Assembly: GCF_003253485.1 (NCBI RefSeq)
Contig: NZ_QKTX01000001.1
Coordinates: 344,775 to 408,774, forward strand
From: Algoriphagus aquaeductus
GTDB taxonomy: Bacteria; Bacteroidota; Bacteroidia; Cytophagales; Cyclobacteriaceae
DNA: 64,000 nucleotides
Direction: 5' to 3'
Shown: in pieces, positions 43,025-52,900 of the stretch
Layout: every line of letters starts with the position of its first letter
Position numbering within the stretch: the first letter of the stretch is position 1
Translations under genes and position numbers: made by a program
Notes under the pieces: generated by a model
Seen by the model: only the letters and a program-made list of their open reading frames with translations
What the model was told of the DNA's origin: nothing
The model's database searches: none

Positions 43025-43665
43025 TTAGTCAGATTTAGAATTTTTTGTCGAAACAGTGCCTCCATCTCCAATAATTTAGCTCCGTGTGTTCGATTCCAAC
43101 GGCCACTGACCGAGTTTTGCTTAATTCCCAGTTTCTCACCGATTTCGGTTTGAGTGATAGATGGTTGATTCAGGACGATGTCCATCAATTCGGCGGAGGA
43201 AATCGACCAATGATCCATGATGATTCCCGCAAAATCAAAAAACAGGTTCATTTCTAGGTCAAATTCCTTCCAAGGACTTTGAATAGCTAGATTGAGTCGG
43301 TCCTTTTTCAATCGGTCAAACCGTTCGGAAGCAAATACAAATGCCGAACCGCTACTTTCTGAAATTTTAGCCCCAGTATACGTTTTCTCTCCAATCCCAA
43401 TGGCCATCCGGACATCTACCGGACTGGAGGTTTTTTCAGAATTTTCGCTTTGGATTTTTTTGATGAGTGTTTTGATTTGAAGGGCCCTTTTAAGTGCATC
43501 TTCAGGCTGGTTTATCTCGATTTGAAAAAAGTCTCCCCAAACCAATTCCCAAGTTTTAGGGGTATTTCCCCATTGTCCAAAAAGCCCCTGAAGTGGAATA
43601 AGCCAAGGTTCCGGATTGGAAAGTTTGCGGGAATGGATGATGTCTCCTTTGATTACAGCGATCAT
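43021..43665 (-). CDS. SatD-family protein: cyclase-like domain plus helix-turn-helix
   Basis: A 214-residue protein from the ATG at 43665. The C-terminus (about 160-200) is a clear helix-turn-helix, SITQTEIGEKLGIKQNSVSGRW. The N-terminal 140 residues follow the class III nucleotidyl-cyclase order: VIKGDIIHSRKL (Asp8, like the first metal Asp), WGDFFQIE (Asp45, like the second), EDALKRALQIKTLI helix, VRMAIGIGEKTYTG and GSAFVFASERFDRL. That comparison is my inference. Four 28-bp repeats lie directly upstream, so it may regulate itself. It overlaps the DUF3307 gene by 4 bases. Confidence 0.75.
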   Translation of the reverse strand: MIAVIKGDIIHSRKLSNPEPWLIPLQGLFGQWGNTPKTWELVWGDFFQIEINQPEDALKRALQIKTLIKKIQSENSEKTSSPVDVRMAIGIGEKTYTGAKISESSGSAFVFASERFDRLKKDRLNLAIQSPWKEFDLEMNLFFDFAGIIMDHWSISSAELMDIVLNQPSITQTEIGEKLGIKQNSVSGRWNRTHGAKLLEMEALFRQKILNLTK

Positions 43666-43675
43666 TGTCTTGAAT

Positions 43676-43777
43676 ATCGTGTGTTTTGATGATATTTCAA
43701 AATATCGTTTAAATATACGATTTTTTATATTATCGTTTAAATGTACGATAATTTGTTTTATCGTCTGAATCAAGGAT
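43676..43777 (-). promoter_or_regulatory. Four operator-like sites at exact 28-bp spacing
   Basis: ATCGT starts at 43676, 43704, 43732 and 43760. At 43704 and 43732 it forms the inverted repeat ATCGT-N8-ACGAT, sharing TTAAAT in the centre. At 43676 and 43760 the right half is ATGAT and AGGAT (one change each). The first site lies 11 bases upstream of the ATG of the SatD-family gene (minus strand), so binding would cover the promoter and translation start. The HTH in that gene is the obvious candidate binder. Confidence 0.75.
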
Positions 43778-43850
43778 ATTCACCTCGACTGTTTCAGGTA
43801 GTCAAACCTAATCGATAGGGAGAAATAGCTTAATCTCTCCAAATCAATTT

Positions 43851-44189
43851 CTACTCTGCCTTAAACTCAAAAATCTTCTCACAGATCGCCCATCTCCAAT
43901 TGGGAGGAGTACCCGGAAGGTTGGTTTGATATTGTCCGAGAAAGGCTTCCCATTCCTGCACTTTTGGGTTTGCACTGTCCAGCGCGGCTTTTTTCTCAAA
44001 GCTAAAGTCATCATCCGCCATAAGGATCATGCTCAGTCGGTTTTGCCAGCGGTAAATACTCATCTGTACTATCCCTGCCACTCGGATACTTTCCAATATT
44101 TCCGGGGCAACGGCTTGGTGACAATCCACATAAGCTTGGATGGCCTCCGGTTCGTCTTTCAGGTCGCAGATGAGAAGGAAGGTTTGCAT
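43851..44189 (-). CDS. L-fucose/L-rhamnose mutarotase (DUF718 family)
   Basis: A 112-residue dimeric ferredoxin-like enzyme that interconverts anomers of 6-deoxy-hexoses. Family residues are visible in YVDCHQAVAPEILESIRVAGI (catalytic His), MSIYRWQNRLSMILM and the WEAFLGQYQ segment. Databases usually call this RhaM, but here it lies beside L-fucose transport and dehydrogenase genes, so L-fucose is the more likely substrate. The 160-base gap to fucP holds no clear signal. Confidence 0.85.
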   Translation of the reverse strand: MQTFLLICDLKDEPEAIQAYVDCHQAVAPEILESIRVAGIVQMSIYRWQNRLSMILMADDDFSFEKKAALDSANPKVQEWEAFLGQYQTNLPGTPPNWRWAICEKIFEFKAE

Positions 44190-44349
44190 TGAATTACGAT
44201 TTTTGATTTACGACGCATTTTGGAGCCTAAAAGCTCATCTCAGAAGTAGGAAACTTGAGATTATAATCAATCTGAAATAAGAAAGGTTAAATCTGTTCCT
44301 TTAGACTTTCAGACCTTTTTACTTCCTGACCTCCCAACCTCCAGGCTCC

Positions 44350-46521
<2,172 letters not shown>

Positions 46522-46540
46522 ATTGCTGATTTCTCATCCC

Positions 46541-47365
46541 TTACATCTTATAAAACTCGGCTGCGGTTTCGCCCATGATTCGGTCTTTTTCGGAGGAGGA
46601 AAGTTGACTGGTGAAATCATCCACCACTCGGTACACCTGTTCGAATTCCGCTGCCACCAGGCAAACCGGCCAGTCGCTTCCGTACATCAACCGATCAGGA
46701 TCGAATAGTTCCAGGGCGATTTCCAGATAGGGAAATAAATCTTCCGGTGTCCATTTCTTCCAATCTGCCTCGGTGACCATCCCAGAGACTTTGCAATAAA
46801 TCAGTTCTCGTTCAGCCAACAGGGCCATTTTCTTTTTCCAATCCTTCCATTCTCCATCTTTGATCAGGGGCTTGGCAAGGTGGTCGATGACCATGCGTTG
46901 CTCGGGACATTTTTTGACTAATTCCAAAGCGGCATCCAGGTGCTGCGGAAAAAGGAGCAAATCATAGGCATAGCCCCGCTCTTTGAGTTTGTGGATTCCC
47001 CGGACAAACTCTTCCCGAAGCATGTATCGGGGATCTTTGGACTGCAGGACTTCTCGGAATCCTACCAACTTTTCCTGACTGGAATATTGATCCAAAATCT
47101 CATCCAGATCATCTTTTCCCAAGTCTGCCCAACCCACGACGCCCAAAATCCACTCATGCTGGGCCGCCAAATCCAGAAGAAAATCAGTTTCTCTCAGACT
47201 TTCATCTGCCTGCACGGCGATGCATCCGTCGATTTTGGCATCTTGGAGGAGAGGATAAAGATCACCGGGCAGAAAATTTCTCCGAATCCGGCTCATATCG
47301 GGAGTGATCCAATCCTGCCGCTTGGGATTATATTCCCAGAAGTGCTGATGGGAGTCGATTCTCAT
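46541..47365 (-). CDS. Amidohydrolase, probable L-fuconolactonase
   Basis: A 274-residue TIM-barrel amidohydrolase_2 enzyme. It begins RIDSHQHFWEYNPKRQDWI, with the metal-type HxH, and has CIAVQADESL, GVVGWADL, MVIDHLAKP and the terminal active-site Asp in RLMYGSDWPVC. This start is typical of L-fucono/L-rhamnono-lactonases, which open the lactone to the acid. It overlaps the FAH-family gene by 4 bases. Confidence 0.88.
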   Translation of the reverse strand: MRIDSHQHFWEYNPKRQDWITPDMSRIRRNFLPGDLYPLLQDAKIDGCIAVQADESLRETDFLLDLAAQHEWILGVVGWADLGKDDLDEILDQYSSQEKLVGFREVLQSKDPRYMLREEFVRGIHKLKERGYAYDLLLFPQHLDAALELVKKCPEQRMVIDHLAKPLIKDGEWKDWKKKMALLAERELIYCKVSGMVTEADWKKWTPEDLFPYLEIALELFDPDRLMYGSDWPVCLVAAEFEQVYRVVDDFTSQLSSSEKDRIMGETAAEFYKM

Positions 47366-48225
47366 GCCTCAGGATCGTTCATAGCTACCTGACGGGAAAT
47401 TCCAAGTCCTTCAATGCCGAGTTCGACAATATCTCCCTGTTCCAAAAATCTGGGTTCGGGCTTCAATCCCATGCCAACCCCCGCGGGAGTCCCTGTAGAG
47501 ATGACATCTCCCGGCAGCAAGGTCATGTATTGGCTGAGGTGCTCAATGATGGTGGGGATGTCAAAAATCAGGTCGGATGTGCTGCTGTCTTGCAGCATTT
47601 TTCCATTCAACTTCAGCCAAAGTCGAAGGTTGTGCGGATCGGGAATTTCTTCTTTGGTGACCAAAGTTGGTCCCAATGGAGCAAAATGATCGGCACTTTT
47701 TCCTTTGACCCATTGGCCTCCGTGACGAAGCTGGAAATCACGCTCGCTGACGTCATTGTGAAGGCAGTAGCCGGCGATGTATTCGTAGGCTTTTTCTTTT
47801 TTCACATACTTCGCTCGCTTTCCAATCACCACCGCAAGCTCTACTTCCCAGTCGGTTTGTTTGGAATTTCGAGGAATATAGATCGGGTCATAAGGGCCAG
47901 ATAGTGAAGAAGTTGCCTTCATGAAGATAATTGGGACTTCAGGTACTGCCATGCCGGCTTCTTCTGCGTGTTTTCGGTAGTTTAGCCCGATGCAGATGAT
48001 TTTGGAAGGGCGAGCAATGGGTGATCCAATCCGGGCAGTAGCGGGGATTTCATGAAGGTTTTCTTGGTTGGCATGAAGCCATTCTTCCAGTCTGGCCAGG
48101 CCGTTTTGGCTGAAAAATTCTTCATTCCAATCTTCTCCAAAACCGGAGCAATCCAGGTTTCGTCCCAGATTGTCCTGGATTCCCGGCTTTTCTTTTCCGG
48201 CTTCACCGAATCGTATAAGTTTCAT
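47362..48225 (-). CDS. FAH-family hydrolase, probable 2,4-diketo-3-deoxy-L-fuconate hydrolase
   Basis: A 287-residue fumarylacetoacetate hydrolase-fold enzyme. The lid ends in ICIGLNYRKHAEE; metal ligands lie in DWEVELAVVIG and YCLHNDVSERDFQ, and GDVISTGTPAGVGMG closes the site. In the non-phosphorylative L-fucose route it would split 2,4-diketo-3-deoxy-L-fuconate to pyruvate and L-lactate. The specific role is inferred from the neighbours. A nine-copy heptamer repeat lies 41 bases upstream. Confidence 0.85.
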   Translation of the reverse strand: MKLIRFGEAGKEKPGIQDNLGRNLDCSGFGEDWNEEFFSQNGLARLEEWLHANQENLHEIPATARIGSPIARPSKIICIGLNYRKHAEEAGMAVPEVPIIFMKATSSLSGPYDPIYIPRNSKQTDWEVELAVVIGKRAKYVKKEKAYEYIAGYCLHNDVSERDFQLRHGGQWVKGKSADHFAPLGPTLVTKEEIPDPHNLRLWLKLNGKMLQDSSTSDLIFDIPTIIEHLSQYMTLLPGDVISTGTPAGVGMGLKPEPRFLEQGDIVELGIEGLGISRQVAMNDPEA

Positions 48226-48265
48226 AGGGTTAGGTCTTTAGGTTTAAAATGTTTTTGAGATAAAA

Positions 48266-48332
48266 AGATAAGAGATAAGAGATAAGAGATAAGAGATAAG
48301 AGATAAGAGATAAGAGATAAGAGATAAGAGAT
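48266..48332. repeat. Heptanucleotide microsatellite (AGATAAG)9
   Basis: Nine perfect tandem copies of AGATAAG plus a partial AGAT lie between the KDF dehydrogenase stop and the FAH-hydrolase start. A 7-base unit could slip during replication and change spacing upstream of the FAH gene. Confidence 0.95.
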
Positions 48333-48390
48333 TTAGTTTCTGATTGTAACTCGCATTGAATCTTTCAATTTTCCAATCTTACAATTCATA

Positions 48391-49149
48391 TCACATCTTC
48401 AATCCCATAAATCCCCCGTCAATATTGAAGTTGGCACCGGTGATAAAGCTTCCTGCGTCGGAACTGATGAAGTAAGCCAATTCGGCGATTTCTTCAGGCG
48501 TGCCCATTCGCCCGATGGGTTGGGTGGCGGCAAGCTTGTCGTACATTTCTTTCTCTTTCCCGGGATAATTTTTCGCCAAAAAACCGTCCACGAATGGGGT
48601 ATGAACTCTTCCCGGGGAAAGGCAATTGCAACGAATACCATCAGCCACGTAATCCCGTGCCACACTCAGCGTCATAGAAAGTGCTGCCCCCTTGGTCATG
48701 GAATAGGCGAAGCGATCCGGCAAGCCAATCGTCGCAGCTACCGAACACATGTTGAGAATGGAACCGCCGCCGTGCTCTTTCAGCCTGGGCAAGGCTGCTT
48801 TGATGCAGAGAAACATTCCTTTGACATTGACCGAATAAACCCGGTCAAAATCCTCTTCCGAAGTACTTTCCGCAGTGCCAATATGAGAAATTCCAGCGTT
48901 GTTGATCAGGGTATTCAATTTGCCCGGAATGGAATGGATGACTCTTTCGACCTGAGCCAAATCAGTGATGTCTGCTTCGAAAAATTTGACTTGAAACCCT
49001 TTCTCATGCTCTTCAAGCTGAAGTTTGGTTCCCTCAATTGCATTTCGATCTATGAAAAAGACCCGACTGCCTGCTGAGGCAAATTTTCGGACCATGGCGA
49101 GTCCAATGCCGCTAGCGCCTCCGGTGATGAGGACGTTATTTTCATTCAT
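48391..49149 (-). CDS. SDR dehydrogenase, probable 2-keto-3-deoxy-L-fuconate dehydrogenase
   Basis: A 252-residue short-chain dehydrogenase: ITGGASGIGLAM cofactor loop, LINNAGISH, Ser in NMCSVAATIG and Tyr-Lys in YSMTKGAALS. The C-terminal INIDGGFMGLKM-type ending (NFNIDGGFMGLKM) resembles the KDF-dehydrogenase/DHRS6 group. It would oxidise 2-keto-3-deoxy-L-fuconate for the FAH-family enzyme next to it. It is the most upstream gene of the cluster; the dehydratase that makes its substrate is not in the window. Confidence 0.85.
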   Translation of the reverse strand: MNENNVLITGGASGIGLAMVRKFASAGSRVFFIDRNAIEGTKLQLEEHEKGFQVKFFEADITDLAQVERVIHSIPGKLNTLINNAGISHIGTAESTSEEDFDRVYSVNVKGMFLCIKAALPRLKEHGGGSILNMCSVAATIGLPDRFAYSMTKGAALSMTLSVARDYVADGIRCNCLSPGRVHTPFVDGFLAKNYPGKEKEMYDKLAATQPIGRMGTPEEIAELAYFISSDAGSFITGANFNIDGGFMGLKM

Positions 49150-49260
49150 AGGTAGGTTATTAGGGGTTTGAGTACTTGGATTTCAAAATACAAAATCCCT
49201 TAATGCCATCGCAATATTTTGTTGGATTGGCTTAAAATTCTTTCCCCCTTCCTCTTGAAC

Positions 49261-50271
49261 TTAATCGCTGGGACGGGTGATCTCTTCAGATTTTTTACTG
49301 ATGTCCCGGATGATTTGGTCCAACTCCTCGGCCGATGTCTTGATATATTGGAGAATGGTTTGGGCATCTTCATCCTCCGTTTTAGCATCATTCCCCAACA
49401 AGTTGACCAGACCCATAAGTCTGGCTAATGGTGCACGAACCACATGAGATTGAATCCAAGCGATTTCTCTGAACGCGGCGTTTTGTTTTTCAATCGTAGC
49501 CAAATGCAGGTTTTTTTCAGTGACGTCATTGATCAAAATCAAACTGGCATCGATCTCATTGAAAACAATCTGCGAGGATTCCATTTCGACTTCAATCAAT
49601 TCTCCATTTTTCTTGGTATGTGAGCCTTTGGTTGGTTTTTGGTGAAGATTTGAATTATGAAACAGTTGCTGATTTTCTGAATAGGAAAAATCACTGAAAA
49701 GATCTTTGAAGTTTTTGTTCAAAAACTCTTCTTCGGTGAAGCCATAGTGCTTTACTGCCGAATCATTGACGTCTAGAATCTGGAGCGATTCGCTATCGCA
49801 GACGCACATGGGAAGCGGGCTTAAATGAAAGAGGTTGCTGTATTTTCGTTCAGATTTTTGGAGCTCATCTACAAATTTCTTCCGCTCAATGGAATAGATG
49901 ATGGTCTTATACAACATGGCCGGTGTCAGGTCATCTTTCAGCAGATAATCCGAAACTCCCAAAGCCAAAGATTTGATACTAAAATCCAAGTCTGTGAAAC
50001 CTGTAAGCGCAATCACCGGAATTCGCTTGGCTAATTTGATGATGTCGATGATCAGTTTTTCTCCAGAATGATCCGGAAGAGAAAGGTCCAAAAGAATGAC
50101 ATCAAAATTGCCCTCTTCCGTAGAAAGAAACTCCTTTGCCGCTAAAAAAGTAGAGGCATGCACCAAATCAGGAGATTGAATGTGCTCGCTGAGGTATTCC
50201 TCGATCAAGAAGTAATCTCCAAAATTGTCTTCAATGACAAGTGCCTTGTATGGAAATGAATCTTTTTTCAT
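49261..50271 (-). CDS. REC-PAS protein with a kinase dimerisation segment but no ATPase domain
   Basis: A 336-residue protein: receiver at about 1-125 (LVIEDNFGDYFLIEE; Asp in DVILLDLSLPDHSG; Lys in YLLKDDLTP), PAS at about 140-255 (LSPLPMCVCDSESLQILDVND, ending ILINDVTEKN), then a HisKA-like helical pair (EIAWIQSHVVRAPLARLMGLVNLL) with a His in the H-box position. It ends at residue 336 without an HATPase domain, so it cannot autophosphorylate alone. It may act as a phosphotransfer or dimer partner. The sensory genes upstream suggest it receives phosphate from them. Confidence 0.88.
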   Translation of the reverse strand: MKKDSFPYKALVIEDNFGDYFLIEEYLSEHIQSPDLVHASTFLAAKEFLSTEEGNFDVILLDLSLPDHSGEKLIIDIIKLAKRIPVIALTGFTDLDFSIKSLALGVSDYLLKDDLTPAMLYKTIIYSIERKKFVDELQKSERKYSNLFHLSPLPMCVCDSESLQILDVNDSAVKHYGFTEEEFLNKNFKDLFSDFSYSENQQLFHNSNLHQKPTKGSHTKKNGELIEVEMESSQIVFNEIDASLILINDVTEKNLHLATIEKQNAAFREIAWIQSHVVRAPLARLMGLVNLLGNDAKTEDEDAQTILQYIKTSAEELDQIIRDISKKSEEITRPSD

Positions 50272-50471
50272 TTGTTATAATTTGATTTTCATTTGCCACA
50301 TAGCTTGTCCCGATCTTTCATCGGGAGAATGCCCAAGCCAATCATTCCCCTGTGTGAGAAGCATTTACTCATGGGCATTTCATTTGATTATTCTTGATTT
50401 ATAGTCCATTTTCTGGATACTTTGTCTTCATTCTATGGTGAGGATTTTTTTTAGCTTGTATTCAATTGCTG
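50272..50471. other. Spacer with a TCCCGAT palindrome
   Basis: TCCCGAT (50308-50314), loop CTTTC, ATCGGGA (50320-50326). The same 7-base arms occur inside a tRNA-Pro-like sequence at 63608-63625. Nothing else is recognised in these 200 bases. Confidence 0.6.
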
Positions 50472-50906
50472 TTAAATTTTGGAAGGAAGCTTAACCGTGT
50501 TGATCCAAAATTCTTCCAATGCAGCGGCAACTTTAAAAAAATCATTGACATCTACAGGTTTGATGATATAGCTGTTGCAATGCTCTTGATAGGCAGAGAA
50601 AATATCTTTGTCGGAAGAGGAAGTGGTCAGTATGATAATGGGGATGTGCTTGAGGTCGGGATGGTTTTTTACACTCTGCAGCACCTCATGCCCATTTTTT
50701 TTGGGAAGGTTGATATCCAATAAAATAAGATCCGGGAGGCTGGAGTCCTTTTTGCTTAGATTCATCAAATACAAAATGGCCTCGTTACCGTCCTTTTTCA
50801 CCGTGAGATTTATCGGGAATCTGAAATCCTGCAAGGCTTCCTTGGTCAGCAAGATATCTCCCTCGTTGTCTTCAACCAATAAAATGTTGATTTCCTTGTG
50901 ACTCAT
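50472..50906 (-). CDS. Single-domain response regulator (Rcp1-like)
   Basis: A 144-residue receiver of the type that serves phytochrome-like kinases. The acidic pocket is ILLVEDNEGDILLT, the phospho-acceptor Asp DLILLDINLPKKNGHEVL, the Thr IIILTTSSSDKD and the Lys YIIKPVDVNDF. It has no output domain. Its start overlaps the stop of the CHASE-type kinase by 4 bases (ATGA), so it is very likely that kinase's partner. Confidence 0.93.
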   Translation of the reverse strand: MSHKEINILLVEDNEGDILLTKEALQDFRFPINLTVKKDGNEAILYLMNLSKKDSSLPDLILLDINLPKKNGHEVLQSVKNHPDLKHIPIIILTTSSSDKDIFSAYQEHCNSYIIKPVDVNDFFKVAAALEEFWINTVKLPSKI

Positions 50907-52900
50907 AGTTTTTTGATGGTGAAGATCAACTGTGTTCCTATTCCTAATTCAGATTCTGCCCAGATTTCGCCTCCAAATTGGGTGACAATTTTGCGACAGG
51001 TAGCCAGGCCCATTCCTGTACCCGGATATTTTTCTTTGGGGTGAAGTCTTTTTAAAATTCCGAATATCTCCTCAAGATAATCGGCTTCAATTCCTATCCC
51101 ATTATCCTGTACTGTAAATTTCCAAAATTCCCCGAATTCTTCACCATATACTTTTATCTCAGGAGGAAGGTTGGGGTGGACATACTTCAAGGAATTGCCG
51201 ATGAGGTTTTGAAAAAGGATTTTCAGTGGGATTCTCAGGGCTTTGATCTTGGGAAGGCCCTGAAAGGTAAGTTGGGCACCGGTGTTTCTGACGATGTCTG
51301 ATTTTAATTCCAAGACCTCTTGGATAATTTCTCCCACTTCGATCTCCTCCAGCTTTTCCAAGTCAAAACCTGCCTTAGAATATTCCAAAAGGTCATTGAT
51401 CATCTGAGTGAGCCTTTTGGCTCCGTCTGTTGCAAAATGAATATACTGTAGGGCTTTTTCATCCAACTTATCCCCATATCTTTTCTGGAGAAGGTCCATA
51501 AAAGAACTGATCATTCTCAAAGGTTCGCGCATATCATGAGAGGCCAAAGCGGCAAACGCTTTCAGTTCTTGATTGGCAGAGGAGAGTTTTGCATTGGTTT
51601 GAATGATTTCCAATTCCGACATTTTTCGTGCCGTGACGTCCTGGGAGGCTCCGATCATCCGGATGGCTTTCCCATTTGAATTTCGAATGATAAATCCCTT
51701 GTCCTGAATGAAGTTATAGGTTCCATTTTTTTTCCGTACCCGGAATTCTTTTTCCCAGTAACTGTCCATTCCTGAAAGTGCCTGGTTGAGATTCGCTCTC
51801 ACCTCTGCCAGATCTTCGGGGTGGATGATGCTTTCCCAGAAATCGTTGTTGTCTTGGGAATCGTGTGTACCGTAACCAAAATTTTCATAGAAAGAGGGTG
51901 ATCGGAACGTTTTGTTTTTTTCCATATCCCAATCCCAAATAAAGTCTGAAGTGGCTTTTGAAGCCAATTCAAATCGTTCATTAATGAGTTTTAGATCCCT
52001 GGATTGTTCTTCTACTTTCTTTTTGAGCAGGTTGGGGATTCTGGAGAAGTTCCAGGTGATCAAACCGAATATAACCGCGGTAAGATACCTTAGCAAAAGA
52101 GAGGGCACCAATCCTGAAAGGGCGCGACTTTCTTTGAGTTGTACGGTCAATTGCCAATTTCCCTCAGGGATCATGACAAAATCACTGAACCCGGTGTAGG
52201 GTTTGTCTCCAGGCTCTTCCGGAAGAAAATTGATCCATTGGCCGGTAGCTTTATCCTGTTTGGAAAACCGAATGGCCATCAAGCCATTGTCCTGACCGGC
52301 TAATCCGGTGTTTTTGATCAAGGTTTGGAGGTAAATGATGACTGCGGAAAATCCTTTTAGTTCACCTGATTTTTCGAAAATGGGATACCTCCCTACGATA
52401 CCGACTCCACCCTGTCTCAGGGTGAATGGTCCCGAGAAATAGATGTCTCTTCGAAGAAACGCCTCCAAGACTTCTTCTTTTCTTGTAGGATCTTCGGCCA
52501 CTTTATAGCCAATGACCGATTCATTTCCCTTCAGCGGATAGACGGACACAATCGTCCCGGAGTCTAAATACTGGATGACATCCACGTTGGGGTTACTTTC
52601 AAGAATTTGTCTTCCTATCGAATCAAAATTTTGAGTGACATCAAAATTCTGTGCAAAAAAGGCCAGAGTTTTAGCAGCGGAAATGCCATTTCTGATGGAG
52701 AATAAAACGGAATTTTCCAGCTCATAAAGTTTGGCTTTGACCGCTTCACGCTCGTTGGAGAGACGGATTTGATATTCTGTGTAGGAGAGATAGGAAGTTA
52801 GGAAGAATATGCCCAAAAAGACACTCCATCCGGTAATCCTGGGATGGGTAGATAAAAAATTTAAGGTTGCGGTTTTGACTCTTTCTAAATATTGAATCAT
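50903..52900 (-). CDS. CHASE-domain sensor histidine kinase
   Basis: A 665-residue membrane kinase from the ATG at 52900; the longer frame is excluded by the ATGA overlap with the upstream kinase. A first membrane segment (ITGWSVFLGIFFLTSYLSY), an extracellular CHASE-like sensor (about 55-250, with VDVIQYLDSGTIVSVYPL and DIYFSGPFTLRQGGVGIVGRYPIF), a second membrane segment (LLLRYLTAVIFGLITW) and a PAS domain (ATSDFIWDWDMEKNK) follow. Then HisKA (LASHDMREPLRMI) and HATPase (NLIGNSLKYV, VQDNGIGIE, GTGMGLATCRKIV). CHASE domains bind small ligands such as peptides or cytokinin-like compounds; the ligand is unknown. Confidence 0.92.
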   Translation of the reverse strand: MIQYLERVKTATLNFLSTHPRITGWSVFLGIFFLTSYLSYTEYQIRLSNEREAVKAKLYELENSVLFSIRNGISAAKTLAFFAQNFDVTQNFDSIGRQILESNPNVDVIQYLDSGTIVSVYPLKGNESVIGYKVAEDPTRKEEVLEAFLRRDIYFSGPFTLRQGGVGIVGRYPIFEKSGELKGFSAVIIYLQTLIKNTGLAGQDNGLMAIRFSKQDKATGQWINFLPEEPGDKPYTGFSDFVMIPEGNWQLTVQLKESRALSGLVPSLLLRYLTAVIFGLITWNFSRIPNLLKKKVEEQSRDLKLINERFELASKATSDFIWDWDMEKNKTFRSPSFYENFGYGTHDSQDNNDFWESIIHPEDLAEVRANLNQALSGMDSYWEKEFRVRKKNGTYNFIQDKGFIIRNSNGKAIRMIGASQDVTARKMSELEIIQTNAKLSSANQELKAFAALASHDMREPLRMISSFMDLLQKRYGDKLDEKALQYIHFATDGAKRLTQMINDLLEYSKAGFDLEKLEEIEVGEIIQEVLELKSDIVRNTGAQLTFQGLPKIKALRIPLKILFQNLIGNSLKYVHPNLPPEIKVYGEEFGEFWKFTVQDNGIGIEADYLEEIFGILKRLHPKEKYPGTGMGLATCRKIVTQFGGEIWAESELGIGTQLIFTIKKL

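Noticed and set aside
48258..48335. Tandem repeat considered as CRISPR
   Set aside because: The units are contiguous 7-mers without spacers, so it is a microsatellite. I saw no CRISPR array or cas gene in the window.
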